Positions 17,899 through 26,483 of a DNA stretch of 64,000 bases are shown here, in pieces. The stretch spans positions 682,001 through 746,000 of the forward strand of contig NZ_CP107549.1 of assembly GCF_025837155.1 (NCBI RefSeq), given 5' to 3'. The notes beneath the pieces were generated by a model. It did no database searches. It had not been told where the DNA came from and saw nothing but the letters and a program-made list of their open reading frames with translations. The translations under genes were made by a program, and so were the position numbers. Source of the DNA: Pseudomonas sp. Z8(2022) (GTDB lineage Bacteria; Pseudomonadota; Gammaproteobacteria; Pseudomonadales; Pseudomonadaceae). The number at the start of each line of letters is the position of its first letter. Within the stretch, counting starts at the first letter, position 1.

Positions 17899-18771
17899 TC
17901 AGTAGATCGCCTGATACAACTTGCGGCGGTAGCTGGTGACCAGCGGATGATCGCCGCCAAGCAGGTCGAAGACCTGTAGCAGCGTCTTGTGCGGCAGACC
18001 GTCAGCGTAGCTGCGGTTGCGCACGAACAACTTGAGCAGACCTTCCAGCGCGGCCTCGTACTGCTGGCGCGCCAGTTGTTGCACGGCCAGCTGGTAGACC
18101 GCCTCATCATCCTCGGCATTCTGCGCCAGGCGACTTTTCAGCGTGGCCGCATCCGGCAGGTCGGCGGCCTGACGCAGGAAGGTCAGCTGTGCCTTGGCGC
18201 CGGCCAGTGCCTGCTTGTGTTCATCGCTCTTGACCGCATCGAGGACCACTTCGGCCTCGCCCAGCTCGCCGCGTTCGGCGAGGCAGCGTGCGTAGAGAAT
18301 CAGCGCGGCGGCGTTCTCGTTGTCATCGGCCAGCACCTGCTTGAGCAGTGCCTCGGTCTCGGCAAAACGTCCTTCGGCGAACAGTGCCTGGGCGCTTTCC
18401 ATCGGGTCGGCAGCGGCCGGGGCCGGTTCGGCAACATGGGGCTTGAGCATCTCGCGGATCGCCGCTTCCGGCTGGGCGCCGGCGAAGCCGTCCACCGGCT
18501 GACCGTCCTTGAACAGCACGACGGTGGGCAGGCTGCGAATGCCGAAGCGCATGACGATGTCCTGCTCTATATCGCAGTTGACCTTGGCCAGCAGCAGTTC
18601 GCCGGCATATTCCTCGGTGATCTTCGCCAGCATCGGCATCAGCGCCTTGCACGGCGCGCACCATTCGGCCCAGAAGTCCACCAGCACCGGTTTGTGGAAG
18701 GAGTTCTCGATCACCAGTTGCTCGAAGCTGGCGGCGCCGGATATGTCGAAGATGTAAGGGGAGTCGCTCAT
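17899..18771 (-). CDS. Thioredoxin-like co-chaperone (YbbN/CnoX family)
   Basis: 290 aa from the ATG at 18771, with GAGA upstream; a TTG four codons earlier is the alternative. The N-terminal thioredoxin fold has an intact WCAPCK active site (LVDFWAEWCAPCKALMP), unlike E. coli YbbN, which lacks the usual pair. The C-terminal half is made of TPR-like helices (AQALFAEGRFAETEALLKQV; EAALEGLLKLFVRNRSYADG). This architecture is the YbbN/CnoX family, which protects substrates from oxidation and passes them to GroEL or DnaK. Monocistronic by position. Confidence 0.92.
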   Translation of the reverse strand: MSDSPYIFDISGAASFEQLVIENSFHKPVLVDFWAEWCAPCKALMPMLAKITEEYAGELLLAKVNCDIEQDIVMRFGIRSLPTVVLFKDGQPVDGFAGAQPEAAIREMLKPHVAEPAPAAADPMESAQALFAEGRFAETEALLKQVLADDNENAAALILYARCLAERGELGEAEVVLDAVKSDEHKQALAGAKAQLTFLRQAADLPDAATLKSRLAQNAEDDEAVYQLAVQQLARQQYEAALEGLLKLFVRNRSYADGLPHKTLLQVFDLLGGDHPLVTSYRRKLYQAIY

Positions 18772-18824
18772 GGTTGGTCTCAAAAGCAGGGCAATAGTCT
18801 ATTAATGCGGGCAGCGGGGCGCGG

Positions 18825-19484
18825 TTACAAGGGGCGCGCCGCGTGATACAGACTGACCTCGCGAAATTCCGCGGGCTCGGCCAGGTCCGGCCAGGTGCAG
18901 CCATCGAGCATCGCCAGACGCTGGTAGAGCGGATGCTGGAAATCCTTGACCCGCGAGTCGGCCACCAGCGCCTGGCGGCCACGGCCGAGGAAGTGGTCCA
19001 GCAACGGCAGATTGGCGCGGTCGTAGAGCACGTCGGCCACTAGGATCAGGTCGTAGCGGTCCGCTTCGGCGAAGAAATCGTCCGAGTAGTTCAGCGTCAC
19101 GCCATTGAGCTCGGCATTGGCACGGCTCGCGGCCAGAGCCACGGGGTCGAGATCGCAGGCCACCACTTCGGCAGCGCCGGCCTTGGCGGCAGCAATGGCG
19201 GCCACACCCGAACCTGCGCCGAAATCCAGTACGCGCTTGCCGCGCACCCACTCGGGCCGCTCGGCCAGCCAGCGCGCCAGCACCAGGCCGCTGGCCCAGC
19301 AGAAGCACCAGTACGGCGGCTCTTCGAGGATGCGCCGGGTTTCCTCGGGATTGAATGCACGATCCATGTTGCTGGCGTCGATCAGCCACAGGGCTATATC
19401 GGTACCCGGCAGGGTTTCGGCCACCAGGCGGGCATCGCCAAGCAGTTCGCTTAGCGCCTGTTGCAGCGCCTCGGGCGGCCTCAT
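18825..19484 (-). CDS. Class I SAM-dependent methyltransferase (PrmA/ETFB-KMT-like)
   Basis: 219 aa. The SAM-binding motif [19 protein letters not shown] (motif I) is followed by [29 protein letters not shown] (post II) and a C-terminal substrate part. [20 protein letters not shown] before motif I is typical of the family that includes protein lysine methyltransferases of the electron-transfer flavoprotein beta subunit. The target here is unknown. It overlaps the upstream lipoprotein gene by 4 bp (ATGA), so the two are co-expressed. Confidence 0.8.
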   Translation of the reverse strand: MRPPEALQQALSELLGDARLVAETLPGTDIALWLIDASNMDRAFNPEETRRILEEPPYWCFCWASGLVLARWLAERPEWVRGKRVLDFGAGSGVAAIAAAKAGAAEVVACDLDPVALAASRANAELNGVTLNYSDDFFAEADRYDLILVADVLYDRANLPLLDHFLGRGRQALVADSRVKDFQHPLYQRLAMLDGCTWPDLAEPAEFREVSLYHAARPL

Positions 19485-19921
19485 GGCACCGGTACCAGAT
19501 GCAGGGCGCCAAGGTCCTGATCGCTCGGTTCGGCAATGCTGCGTGCCGGCAGGCGTTGCACCAGGCGCCCGGACTGGCTGACCCGGCCACGCAGCTCAAG
19601 GCGAAGATTCTGGGGCGCCTGCTGGCTGCTCAGGGGCAGATGAAACGGCAGCGTCTGGCCGTTGCCTTGCAGATGAACCTGACCAAGCAGTGCGCGCGGC
19701 CGGCCACGCAGGTCCACGCCCAATAGCGCCAGATCGACATCGGCGCCGGCGGGCACGCCGATCAGCTCGCCGTGCAGGCCTGGCCCCCGGATGCTCGCGG
19801 TGCTGGCTGCACTCTCCGCCGCGGCTGGTGCGGGAGGTGGCGGGGTTGTCGTGGGGTCGCTGGCGCAGGCAGCGAGCAGGCCGCTCAGGGCCAGTGGCAG
19901 GAAAAACTGGTATCGGTTCAT
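19481..19921 (-). CDS. Outer membrane lipoprotein with YbaY-like barrel domain
   Basis: 146 aa. The N-terminus [18 protein letters not shown] contains a lipobox (LLAAC), so Cys19 is lipidated. A Pro/Ala-rich spacer follows, then a short beta-rich domain ([36 protein letters not shown]) like the YbaY/type III secretion-pilotin fold. No signal for the inner membrane (Asp at +2) is present, so it is likely sorted to the outer membrane. It precedes the methyltransferase in a two-gene operon. The function is unknown. Confidence 0.72.
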   Translation of the reverse strand: MNRYQFFLPLALSGLLAACASDPTTTPPPPAPAAAESAASTASIRGPGLHGELIGVPAGADVDLALLGVDLRGRPRALLGQVHLQGNGQTLPFHLPLSSQQAPQNLRLELRGRVSQSGRLVQRLPARSIAEPSDQDLGALHLVPVP

Positions 19922-20021
19922 GGCAGGTTCTGCTCAGGGAAGTGCGTTGGCATAGCTTAATTTGTCTTGCTGTCTCTATGCGCTACCATGACGCCTTTGC
20001 CGCCAATATCCCGCGCCTGCC

Positions 20022-20489
20022 ATGCATTGTCCCTTCTGCGCCGCCAACGACACCAAGGTCATCGATTCCCGTCTGGTCGCCGAGGGCGACCAGGTTCGCC
20101 GCCGCCGCGAATGCGTGGCCTGCGGTGAACGTTTCACCACCTTCGAAACCGCCGAGCTGGTAATGCCGCGCCTGATCAAGCAGGACGGCAGCCGTCAGCC
20201 CTTCGACGAAGAAAAACTGCGTGCCGGCATGCAGCGTGCGCTGGAAAAGCGCCCGGTCAGCGTCGAGCGTCTGGAGGAGGCCATCGCCCGCATCAAGCAG
20301 CAACTGCGGGCTACCGGCGAGCGCGAAGTGAAGTCGCTGGTGCTGGGCGAGCTGGTGATGACCGAGCTGAGCAAGCTCGATGAGGTGGCCTATATCCGTT
20401 TCGCCTCGGTCTATCGCCGCTTCCAGGATCTCAACGAATTCCGCGAAGAGATCGAGCGTCTGGCCCGCGAGCCGTCGAAAAGCCGATGA
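20022..20489 (+). CDS. nrdR: Transcriptional repressor NrdR
   Basis: 155 aa. A four-Cys zinc ribbon ([17 protein letters not shown] and [15 protein letters not shown]) is followed by an ATP-cone domain ([20 protein letters not shown]). This is the full-length NrdR that represses ribonucleotide reductase genes when loaded with dATP. Its last four bases overlap the ribD start (ATGA), the usual gammaproteobacterial arrangement. It therefore heads the ribD transcript. Confidence 0.97.
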   Translation: MHCPFCAANDTKVIDSRLVAEGDQVRRRRECVACGERFTTFETAELVMPRLIKQDGSRQPFDEEKLRAGMQRALEKRPVSVERLEEAIARIKQQLRATGEREVKSLVLGELVMTELSKLDEVAYIRFASVYRRFQDLNEFREEIERLAREPSKSR

Positions 20490-21601
20490 GCGAGCTTGAT
20501 CACCAGTTCATGGCCCAGGCGCTGCGCCTGGCGCGCAAAGGGCTTTACTCCACCCATCCCAATCCCCGCGTCGGCTGCGTCATCGTCCGCGACGGGCGCA
20601 TCGTCGGTGAAGGCTGGCACGCCCGTGCCGGCGAGCCGCATGCCGAGGTACACGCCCTGCGCCAGGCTGGCGACAAGGCGCGCGGCGCCACCGCCTACGT
20701 CACCCTGGAACCCTGTAGTCACCATGGTCGTACCCCGCCGTGCGCCGATGCGCTGGTCGCCGCAGGCGTCGCCCGGGTGGTCGCGGCGATGCAGGACCCC
20801 AATCCGCAGGTCGCCGGCAGCGGCCTGCGTCGCCTCGCCGAGGTCGGTATCGAGGTTGCCAGCGGCGTGCTGGAGGAAGAGGCGCGAGCCCTCAACGCTG
20901 GTTTCATCAAGCGCATGGAGAAGGGCCTGCCCTTCGTGCGGGTGAAGCTGGCGATGAGCCTGGATGGGCGCACCGCCATGGCCAGTGGCGAAAGCCAGTG
21001 GATCACCGGGCCGGCAGCGCGCTCCGCGGTGCAGCGCCTGCGGGCACAGGCCAGCGTGGTGCTCAGTGGTGCCGATACTGTGCTGGCCGATGATGCACGG
21101 CTGACCGTGCGTGCCGATGAACTGGGCCTGGGCGCGGAGCTGACCGCGCTGGCGCAGGCGCGGCCGCCGCTGCGTGTGCTGGTGGATGGCCGTCTGCGGG
21201 TGCCGTTGAACAAATCCTTCTTCGAGGTTGGCCCGGCACTGGTGGCCACCTGCGCCGCTGCCGCCGCCCGTGATCGCTATCAGGAGGACGGTCACGAACT
21301 GCTCGCCGTGCCGGGCAGCAATGGTCATGTCGATCTGCGCAAGCTGTTGCAGGAGTTGGCCTCGCGTGGCACCAACGAGGTGCTGGTCGAGGCCGGGCCG
21401 CGTCTGGCGGGGGCTTTCGCGCGTGCCGGACTGGTTGACGAGTACCGCATCTTCGTCGCCCCCAAGCTGCTCGGCTCCAGTGCCCGGCCTCTGCTCGAAC
21501 TGCCACTCAATCGCATGGTCGAGGCGCCGGAGTTGCAGATCGTCGATATCCGCGCCGTCGGCGACGACTGGCAGATCACCGCGCGCCCCAAGGTCAGCTA
21601 G
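20486..21601 (+). CDS. ribD: Bifunctional diaminohydroxyphosphoribosylaminopyrimidine deaminase/reductase
   Basis: 371 aa. The N-terminal deaminase has the zinc site [11 protein letters not shown] (His-Ala-Glu) and [15 protein letters not shown] with the two Cys ligands. The C-terminal reductase (about residues 150-365) has [20 protein letters not shown] and the NADPH-binding pattern ETGPRLAG-like ([10 protein letters not shown]). It performs two steps of riboflavin synthesis after GTP cyclohydrolase II. The gene overlaps nrdR, and its stop is 88 bp before the FMN riboswitch, so it is transcribed upstream of that control point. Confidence 0.97.
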   Translation: MSELDHQFMAQALRLARKGLYSTHPNPRVGCVIVRDGRIVGEGWHARAGEPHAEVHALRQAGDKARGATAYVTLEPCSHHGRTPPCADALVAAGVARVVAAMQDPNPQVAGSGLRRLAEVGIEVASGVLEEEARALNAGFIKRMEKGLPFVRVKLAMSLDGRTAMASGESQWITGPAARSAVQRLRAQASVVLSGADTVLADDARLTVRADELGLGAELTALAQARPPLRVLVDGRLRVPLNKSFFEVGPALVATCAAAAARDRYQEDGHELLAVPGSNGHVDLRKLLQELASRGTNEVLVEAGPRLAGAFARAGLVDEYRIFVAPKLLGSSARPLLELPLNRMVEAPELQIVDIRAVGDDWQITARPKVS

Positions 21602-21688
21602 GAGCGAGCGATGCGGGCAGCCCGCGATGGGCATGCAGCGTCGCGATAAATGTGGTAAAACGCCACGCGGTCATTGCATATGGCCGCA

Positions 21689-21839
21689 ACGTTCTCAGGG
21701 CGGGGTGAAATTCCCCACCGGCGGTAATGGCAGCTTCTGCCTAGCCCGCGAGCGCTCGCCACGGCTCCTGCCGCGCGAGGTCAAGCAGACCCGGTGCGAT
21801 TCCGGGGCCGACGGTATAGTCCGGATAAAGAGAGAGCGG
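21689..21839 (+). promoter_or_regulatory. FMN riboswitch (RFN element)
   Basis: The conserved RFN core is visible: TCTCAGGGCGGGGTGAAATT at 21693-21712, then CCCCACCGGCGGTAAT, a variable arm, GACCCGGTGCGATTCCGG, and GGTATAGTCCGGATAAAGAG closing P1 near 21838. It precedes ribE and controls the ribE-ribBA-ribH genes. No clear intrinsic terminator with a T run lies between it and ribE, so translational control is likelier. An anti-SD candidate is CCCTCC at 21844-21849. Confidence 0.95.
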
Positions 21840-21896
21840 GATTCCCTCCTCGGGCGCCTCATGCGTGCCCGTGAAATCCCCATCGATCGGCATTGC

Positions 21897-21917
21897 CCTG
21901 TTTTTGACCAAAACAGG
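21897..21917 (+). promoter_or_regulatory. Hairpin after the FMN riboswitch
   Basis: Perfect 8-bp stem CCTGTTTT / AAAACAGG with loop TGACC. Its 3' arm overlaps the AGGAG ribosome site of the small ORF at 21927. No T tract follows, so it is not a typical terminator; it may mask the ribosome site. Confidence 0.5.
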
Positions 21918-21926
21918 AGTTCATCC

Positions 21927-21980
21927 ATGCTGTGCATTATCTTCAAGCAAGATTCGGAGGGCGCATGTTCACCGGCATAA
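21927..21980 (+). CDS. Candidate small upstream ORF overlapping ribE
   Basis: 17 codons (MLCIIFKQDSEGACSPA, then TAA) with a good ribosome site (AGGAG, 8 nt before the ATG). It runs 16 nt past the ribE start in another frame. It might be a leader peptide that couples translation to ribE. The evidence is only the ribosome site, start and position; there is no comparative support, so it may be chance. Confidence 0.35.
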   Translation: MLCIIFKQDSEGACSPA

Positions 21981-22627
21981 TCGAAGCCATCGGCAGTATT
22001 CGCGCCATGACGCCGAAGGGCGGCGACGTACGTGTCTACGTGTCCACCGGCAAACTCGACCTGGGTGACGTCAAGCTCGGTGACAGCATCGCCGTCAACG
22101 GCGTGTGCCTGACCGCCGTGGAGCTTCCCGGCGACGGCTTCTGGGCCGACGTCAGCCGCGAGACGCTGGCACGCACCGCCTTCGTCGACCTCAAACCGGG
22201 CAGCGCGGTGAATCTGGAAAAGGCCCTGACGCCCACCAGCCGCCTCGGTGGGCACCTGGTCAGCGGCCATGTCGATGGCGTCGGCGAGATCGTCTCGCGC
22301 GCCGATAACGCCCGCGCCGTACAGTTCAAGGTGCGCGCGCCGCGTGAGCTGGCCAAGTACATCGCGCACAAGGGCTCGATCACCGTCGACGGCACCAGCC
22401 TGACCGTCAACGCGGTCGATGGCGCCGAGTTCGAACTGACCATCGTGCCGCACACCCTGGCCGAGACCATCATGGTCGATTACCAGCCCGGACGTAAGGT
22501 CAACCTCGAAGTCGATCTGCTGGCGCGTTACCTGGAGCGTCTGCTGCTCGGCGACAAGGCCGCCGAACCCAAGGCCTCGGGCCTGACCGAAAGCTTTCTT
22601 GCCGAACACGGCTACCTGAAGAATTGA
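21965..22627 (+). CDS. ribE: Riboflavin synthase alpha chain
   Basis: 220 aa from the ATG at 21965, with GGAGGG 3 to 8 bases upstream; the longer frame (from 21932) is rejected because MFTGIIEAIG is the invariant N-terminus. Two homologous lumazine-binding halves are seen (GDSIAVNGVCLTAVELPGD; ITVDGTSLTVNAVDGAEFEL). It dismutates two 6,7-dimethyl-8-ribityllumazine molecules to riboflavin. It lies right after the FMN riboswitch and 12 bp before ribBA. Some Pseudomonas annotations call it ribC. Confidence 0.96.
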   Translation: MFTGIIEAIGSIRAMTPKGGDVRVYVSTGKLDLGDVKLGDSIAVNGVCLTAVELPGDGFWADVSRETLARTAFVDLKPGSAVNLEKALTPTSRLGGHLVSGHVDGVGEIVSRADNARAVQFKVRAPRELAKYIAHKGSITVDGTSLTVNAVDGAEFELTIVPHTLAETIMVDYQPGRKVNLEVDLLARYLERLLLGDKAAEPKASGLTESFLAEHGYLKN

Positions 22628-22639
22628 GGAGACGCCCCG

Positions 22640-23719
22640 ATGGCGCTCAATACCCCCGAAGAACTGATCGAAGACATCCGCGCCGGCAAGATGGTCATCC
22701 TCATGGATGACGAGGACCGCGAGAACGAAGGCGATATCATCGTCGCCTCCGAATGCGTCACCGCCGAGCACATCAACTTCATGGCCCGCTTCGCCCGCGG
22801 CCTGATCTGCATGCCGATGACCCGCGAGCGCTGCGAGCTGCTCAAGCTGCCACTGATGGCGCCGCGCAACGGCTCCGGTTTCGGCACCAAGTTCACCGTT
22901 TCCATCGAGGCCGCCGAGGGTGTGACTACCGGTATCTCGGCTGCCGACCGTGCACGCACCGTGCAGGCCGCTGTCGCCAAGAATGCCGTGGCCGAGGATA
23001 TCGTCAGCCCCGGCCACATCTTCCCGCTGATGGCCCAGCCCGGCGGCGTGCTGGCCCGTGCGGGGCATACCGAGGCAGCCTGCGACCTGGCGCGCATGGG
23101 CGGCTTCGAGCCGAGTGGGGTGATCTGCGAGATCATGAACGACGACGGCACCATGGCCCGTCGTCCGGAGCTGGAGAAGTTCGCCGAGGAGCACGGCCTG
23201 AAGATCGGCACCATCGCCGACCTGATCCATTACCGCCTGATCCACGAGCGCACTGTCGAGCGCATCAGCGAGCAGCCGCTGGATACCGAGCTGGGTCAGT
23301 TCAATCTGGTGACCTACCGTGACGGCGTCGAGAATACCGCGCACATGGCGCTGACGCTGGGCACCATCTGCGCCGAAGAGCCGACTCTGGTGCGCGTGCA
23401 CAACATGGACCCGCTGCGCGATCTGTTCATGGTCAACCAGCCGGGGCGCTGGAGCATGCGTGCGGCCATGGCCGAAGTGGCCAAGGCCGGCAGTGGCGTG
23501 GTGCTGCTGCTCGGCAACCCGCTGACCGGCCCCGAGCTGCTGGCCCTGGCCAGCCGTCAGCAACCGGCCAATCCCGCGACCTACAGCACGGTGGGCGCCG
23601 GTTCGCAGATCCTGCGCGACCTGGGCGTGCGCAAGATGCGTCTGATGAGCTCGCCGATGAAGTTCAACGCGATATCCGGCTTCGACCTCGAGGTTGTAGA
23701 ATACCTGCCGGCTGACTGA
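22640..23719 (+). CDS. ribBA: RibBA-type: DHBP synthase with degenerate GTP cyclohydrolase II-like domain
   Basis: 359 aa. The N-terminal half is an intact 3,4-dihydroxy-2-butanone-4-phosphate synthase (MVILMDDEDRENEGDI, GVTTGISAADRA, HIFPLMAQPGGVLARAGHTE). The C-terminal half has the cyclohydrolase II fold but lacks the three zinc Cys: where RibA has [17 protein letters not shown], this reads NMDPLRDLFMVNQPGRW. It therefore should not open GTP. Such RibBA proteins with a dead second domain are known in Pseudomonas, and a normal RibA lies at 27987. Co-transcribed with ribE and ribH. Confidence 0.94.
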   Translation: MALNTPEELIEDIRAGKMVILMDDEDRENEGDIIVASECVTAEHINFMARFARGLICMPMTRERCELLKLPLMAPRNGSGFGTKFTVSIEAAEGVTTGISAADRARTVQAAVAKNAVAEDIVSPGHIFPLMAQPGGVLARAGHTEAACDLARMGGFEPSGVICEIMNDDGTMARRPELEKFAEEHGLKIGTIADLIHYRLIHERTVERISEQPLDTELGQFNLVTYRDGVENTAHMALTLGTICAEEPTLVRVHNMDPLRDLFMVNQPGRWSMRAAMAEVAKAGSGVVLLLGNPLTGPELLALASRQQPANPATYSTVGAGSQILRDLGVRKMRLMSSPMKFNAISGFDLEVVEYLPAD

Positions 23720-23750
23720 AAACAGCCCAAAAGGGCCAAAGCTGATGATC

Positions 23751-23850
23751 CTCTCCTGCTTGCGGGAGAGGGTGCCCGAAGGGCGGGTGAGGGCGTTGCG
23801 GCCAACGCCGACCCTCTCCCCCGGCCCCTCTCCCATAAATGGGAGAGGGG
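23751..23850. repeat. Multi-hairpin repeat between ribBA and ribH
   Basis: Three stems in 100 bp: CTCTCC...GGAGAG (23751-23770), GGCGTTG/CAACGCC (about 23792-23809) and CCCCTCTCCCA/TGGGAGAGGGG (23825-23850, 11-bp arms). The composition and layout resemble dispersed CTCTCC-type repeats seen in Pseudomonas intergenic regions. It lies within the rib transcript. Confidence 0.65.
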
Positions 23851-23890
23851 AGTAAAGCCCGCTCCCCAGGGAGCACGAATCTTATTTTTC

Positions 23891-23907
23891 GGAGCGCAGA
23901 GCGCTCC
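23891..23907 (+). promoter_or_regulatory. Short hairpin in the ribH leader
   Basis: GGAGCGC / GCGCTCC with an AGA loop, 28 bp before the ribH ATG. It is followed by GGCTCTTT, too weak for a confident terminator. It could affect ribH expression relative to ribBA. Confidence 0.35.
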
Positions 23908-23934
23908 GGCTCTTTAACCCATGTGAGACCCGTC

Positions 23935-24411
23935 ATGACCCTGAAGACCATCGAAGGTACCTTCATCGCCCCGAAGGGCAAATACGCCCTGGTGGTAGGC
24001 CGTTTCAACAGCTTCGTCGTCGAGAGCCTGGTCAGCGGCGCCATCGACGCCCTGGTTCGCCACGGTGTTAGCGAGAGCGACATCACCATCATCCGTGCGC
24101 CGGGTGCCTTCGAGATTCCGCTGGTGACCCAGAAGGTCGCTCAGCGTGGCGAATATGCCGCGATCATCGCCCTCGGCGCGGTCATCCGCGGCGGTACTCC
24201 GCACTTCGAATACGTCGCCGGCGAGTGCACCAAGGGCCTGGCCCAGGTCTCCATGGAATACGGTGTGCCGGTCGCCTTCGGCGTACTGACCGTCGACTCC
24301 ATCGAACAAGCCATCGAACGTTCCGGCACCAAGGCGGGTAACAAGGGTGCCGAAGCTGCGCTGTCTGCCCTGGAAATGGTCAGTCTGCTGGCGCAGTTGG
24401 AGGCCAAGTGA
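23935..24411 (+). CDS. ribH: 6,7-dimethyl-8-ribityllumazine synthase
   Basis: 158 aa from the ATG at 23935 ([10 protein letters not shown]); the frame is open upstream but would read through the repeat. [29 protein letters not shown] ([11 protein letters not shown]), [17 protein letters not shown] and [12 protein letters not shown] are the substrate-binding segments of lumazine synthase. It joins the pyrimidine from RibD with the four-carbon unit from RibBA, and RibE uses its product. The stop overlaps the nusB GTG. Confidence 0.97.
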   Translation: MTLKTIEGTFIAPKGKYALVVGRFNSFVVESLVSGAIDALVRHGVSESDITIIRAPGAFEIPLVTQKVAQRGEYAAIIALGAVIRGGTPHFEYVAGECTKGLAQVSMEYGVPVAFGVLTVDSIEQAIERSGTKAGNKGAEAALSALEMVSLLAQLEAK

Positions 24412-24887
24412 GCAACTCCGGTAACGGCCAGCCGGCCAAGAAGGGCCCCAGCGGCAAGATTCTCGCCCGCCGCGAGGCCCGTACCCTGGCCATGCAGGCC
24501 CTGTACTCCTGGCATATCGCCGGCCAGCCGCTGAACGAGATCGAAGCGCAGTTCCGCGTCGACAACGACTTCAGCAAGGTCGACGGGGCCTACTTCCACG
24601 AGATCCTGCACGGCGTGCCGCGGCAGAAGACCGAGCTGGATGCGGCCTTCACGCCGCTGCTCGATCGTCCGCTGGAAGAGATCGATCCGGTCGAACTGGC
24701 GATCCTGCGTCTGTCCACCTACGAGCTGAAGAACCGCGTCGACGTCCCCTACAAGGTGGTGATCAACGAAGGTATCGAGTTGGCCAAGGTGTTCGGCGCT
24801 ACCGACGGGCACAAGTTCGTCAACGGCATCCTCGACAAGCTCGCGCCCACGCTGCGTGCCGCCGAAGTCAACGCCAACAGGCGTTGA
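24408..24887 (+). CDS. nusB: Transcription antitermination factor NusB
   Basis: 159 aa from a GTG that overlaps the ribH stop (GTGA). [55 protein letters not shown] and [12 protein letters not shown] are diagnostic. NusB with NusE binds boxA RNA and supports antitermination of rRNA operons. Linkage to ribH and thiL is conserved in many proteobacteria. A basic N-terminal extension of about 20 residues ([15 protein letters not shown]) is typical of Pseudomonas. Confidence 0.97.
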   Translation: MSNSGNGQPAKKGPSGKILARREARTLAMQALYSWHIAGQPLNEIEAQFRVDNDFSKVDGAYFHEILHGVPRQKTELDAAFTPLLDRPLEEIDPVELAILRLSTYELKNRVDVPYKVVINEGIELAKVFGATDGHKFVNGILDKLAPTLRAAEVNANRR

Positions 24888-24977
24888 GGTCTCTGGGGAT
24901 GCTCGATTCACGATCTTGCACGCCAGGGCCCGGCTTCTGTCATGCAGGACCGACGTTCGGCAGATCGTCGCTGACCC

Positions 24978-25931
24978 ATGGGTGAGTTCGAGCTGATCCG
25001 CCATTACTTCGCTGCCGCCCCCTGTGCTCAGGGCGGCGACGGCGTGGTTCGCGGCATTGGCGACGACTGTGCGCTGCTGGCGTTGCCTGCCGGCGAGCAG
25101 TTGGCGGTGTCCACCGATACGCTGGTCGCCGGGGTGCACTTCCCCGAGGCCAGCGATGCCTTTCTCCTTGGCCAGCGTGCGCTGGCTGTCTCTGCCAGCG
25201 ATCTGGCTGCCATGGGCGCCACGCCGCAGGCCTTTACCCTCGCACTGACATTGCCGAGTGCCAGTGAAACCTGGCTGGCGGAGTTCGCTCGCGGCCTGCA
25301 ATCGATGGCGCAGAGCTGTTCCCTTGCACTGGTCGGCGGCGATACCACGCGCGGCCCCTTGAGCCTGACGCTGACCGTATTCGGCCGCGTGCCGGTCGGC
25401 AAGGCGCTGCTGCGCAGTGGTGCGCAGGTGGGTGATCTGCTCTGTGTCGGTGGCGAACTGGGCGATGCAGCAGGCGCCTTGCCGTTGGTATTGGGGCAGC
25501 GCGAGACAACACCTGAAATCAGTGCAGCGCTGCTGGCGCGTTACTGGTCGCCGCAGCCACAGCTGGCCCTGGGCCAGGCCCTGCGTGGCCGGGCCTCGGC
25601 CGCGCTGGATATTTCCGACGGCCTGCTTGCCGACTGCGGGCATATCGCCAGGGCTTCGCAGGTCGCCTTGCAGATCGAGCTGGCGCGGATTCCCCTGTCG
25701 GCCGCGTTGCGTGCCTTCGCCGGCGAGGAGCAGGCGCGCCTCTGCGCTCTGGGTGGTGGTGACGACTACCGACTGGCCTTCACCCTGCAGCCGGATTTGC
25801 TCGCACAGTTGCAAGCCGATTGGCCTGAAGTACGGGTAATCGGCCGCGTGCTGCCCGGCTCTGGGGTACAGTTGCTGGACGCCGCCGGCCAGCCTATCGA
25901 GCCGCCGCGTGGCGGCTACCAACATTTCTGA
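24978..25931 (+). CDS. thiL: Thiamine-monophosphate kinase
   Basis: 317 aa. GEFELIRHYF starts the ThiL N-terminus. The metal/ATP sites are GIGDDCALL, STDTLVAGVHFP, and VGGDTTRGPLSLTLTVFG, with DISDGLLADCGHIARAS and GGGDDYRLAF toward the C-terminus. It phosphorylates thiamine phosphate to the active diphosphate. It is 90 bp after nusB and 15 bp before pgpA. No promoter was recognised in the 90-bp gap. Confidence 0.96.
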   Translation: MGEFELIRHYFAAAPCAQGGDGVVRGIGDDCALLALPAGEQLAVSTDTLVAGVHFPEASDAFLLGQRALAVSASDLAAMGATPQAFTLALTLPSASETWLAEFARGLQSMAQSCSLALVGGDTTRGPLSLTLTVFGRVPVGKALLRSGAQVGDLLCVGGELGDAAGALPLVLGQRETTPEISAALLARYWSPQPQLALGQALRGRASAALDISDGLLADCGHIARASQVALQIELARIPLSAALRAFAGEEQARLCALGGGDDYRLAFTLQPDLLAQLQADWPEVRVIGRVLPGSGVQLLDAAGQPIEPPRGGYQHF

Positions 25932-25946
25932 CAGGACGGAGCACGC

Positions 25947-26474
25947 GTGACCGATCACCCCAACCAGGTTCCCGTCGAATACGTACCACCCTCGGTGTGG
26001 CGCAACCCCTGGCATTTCATCGCCTTCGGTTTCGGCTCCGGCACCCTGCCCAAGGCACCCGGTACCTGGGGTTCGCTGGTGGCGCTGCCGTTCGTGCCGC
26101 TGTGGCAGATGCTGCCGGACTGGGGCTACTGGCTGATGCTCGGCGTGACCATGCTGTTCGGCTTCTGGCTGTGCGGCAAGGTCGCCGACGATCTGCGCGT
26201 GCATGACCATGAAGGCATCGTCTGGGACGAGATGGTCGGCATGTGGATCACCCTGTGGCTGGTGCCCGAGGGCTGGGTCTGGTTGCTGCTGGGCTTTCTC
26301 ATGTTCCGTTTGTTCGACATCGTCAAACCCTGGCCGATTCGCTGGATCGACCGCCACGTACACGGCGGTGTCGGCATCATGCTCGACGATGTTCTCGCCG
26401 GGGTCTTCGCCTGGCTGGCCATGCAGGGGCTGATATGGGGATGGAGCAACTATGGAGCCGGACTGGGCTTCTGA
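25947..26474 (+). CDS. pgpA: Phosphatidylglycerophosphatase A
   Basis: 175 aa beginning at GTG 25947. FGSGTLPKAPGTWGSLVALP near the N-terminus, the metal site IVWDEMVGMWI and MFRLFDIVKPWPIRWID are diagnostic. Four hydrophobic segments place it in the inner membrane. It removes the phosphate from phosphatidylglycerophosphate to make phosphatidylglycerol. The thiL-pgpA order is conserved in gammaproteobacteria. Confidence 0.95.
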   Translation: MTDHPNQVPVEYVPPSVWRNPWHFIAFGFGSGTLPKAPGTWGSLVALPFVPLWQMLPDWGYWLMLGVTMLFGFWLCGKVADDLRVHDHEGIVWDEMVGMWITLWLVPEGWVWLLLGFLMFRLFDIVKPWPIRWIDRHVHGGVGIMLDDVLAGVFAWLAMQGLIWGWSNYGAGLGF

Positions 26475-26483
26475 GGGGCTGGC

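Noticed and set aside
21695..23836. 713-residue open frame on the minus strand
   Set aside because: Covers the FMN riboswitch, ribE and ribBA in antisense; an artefact of codon bias.
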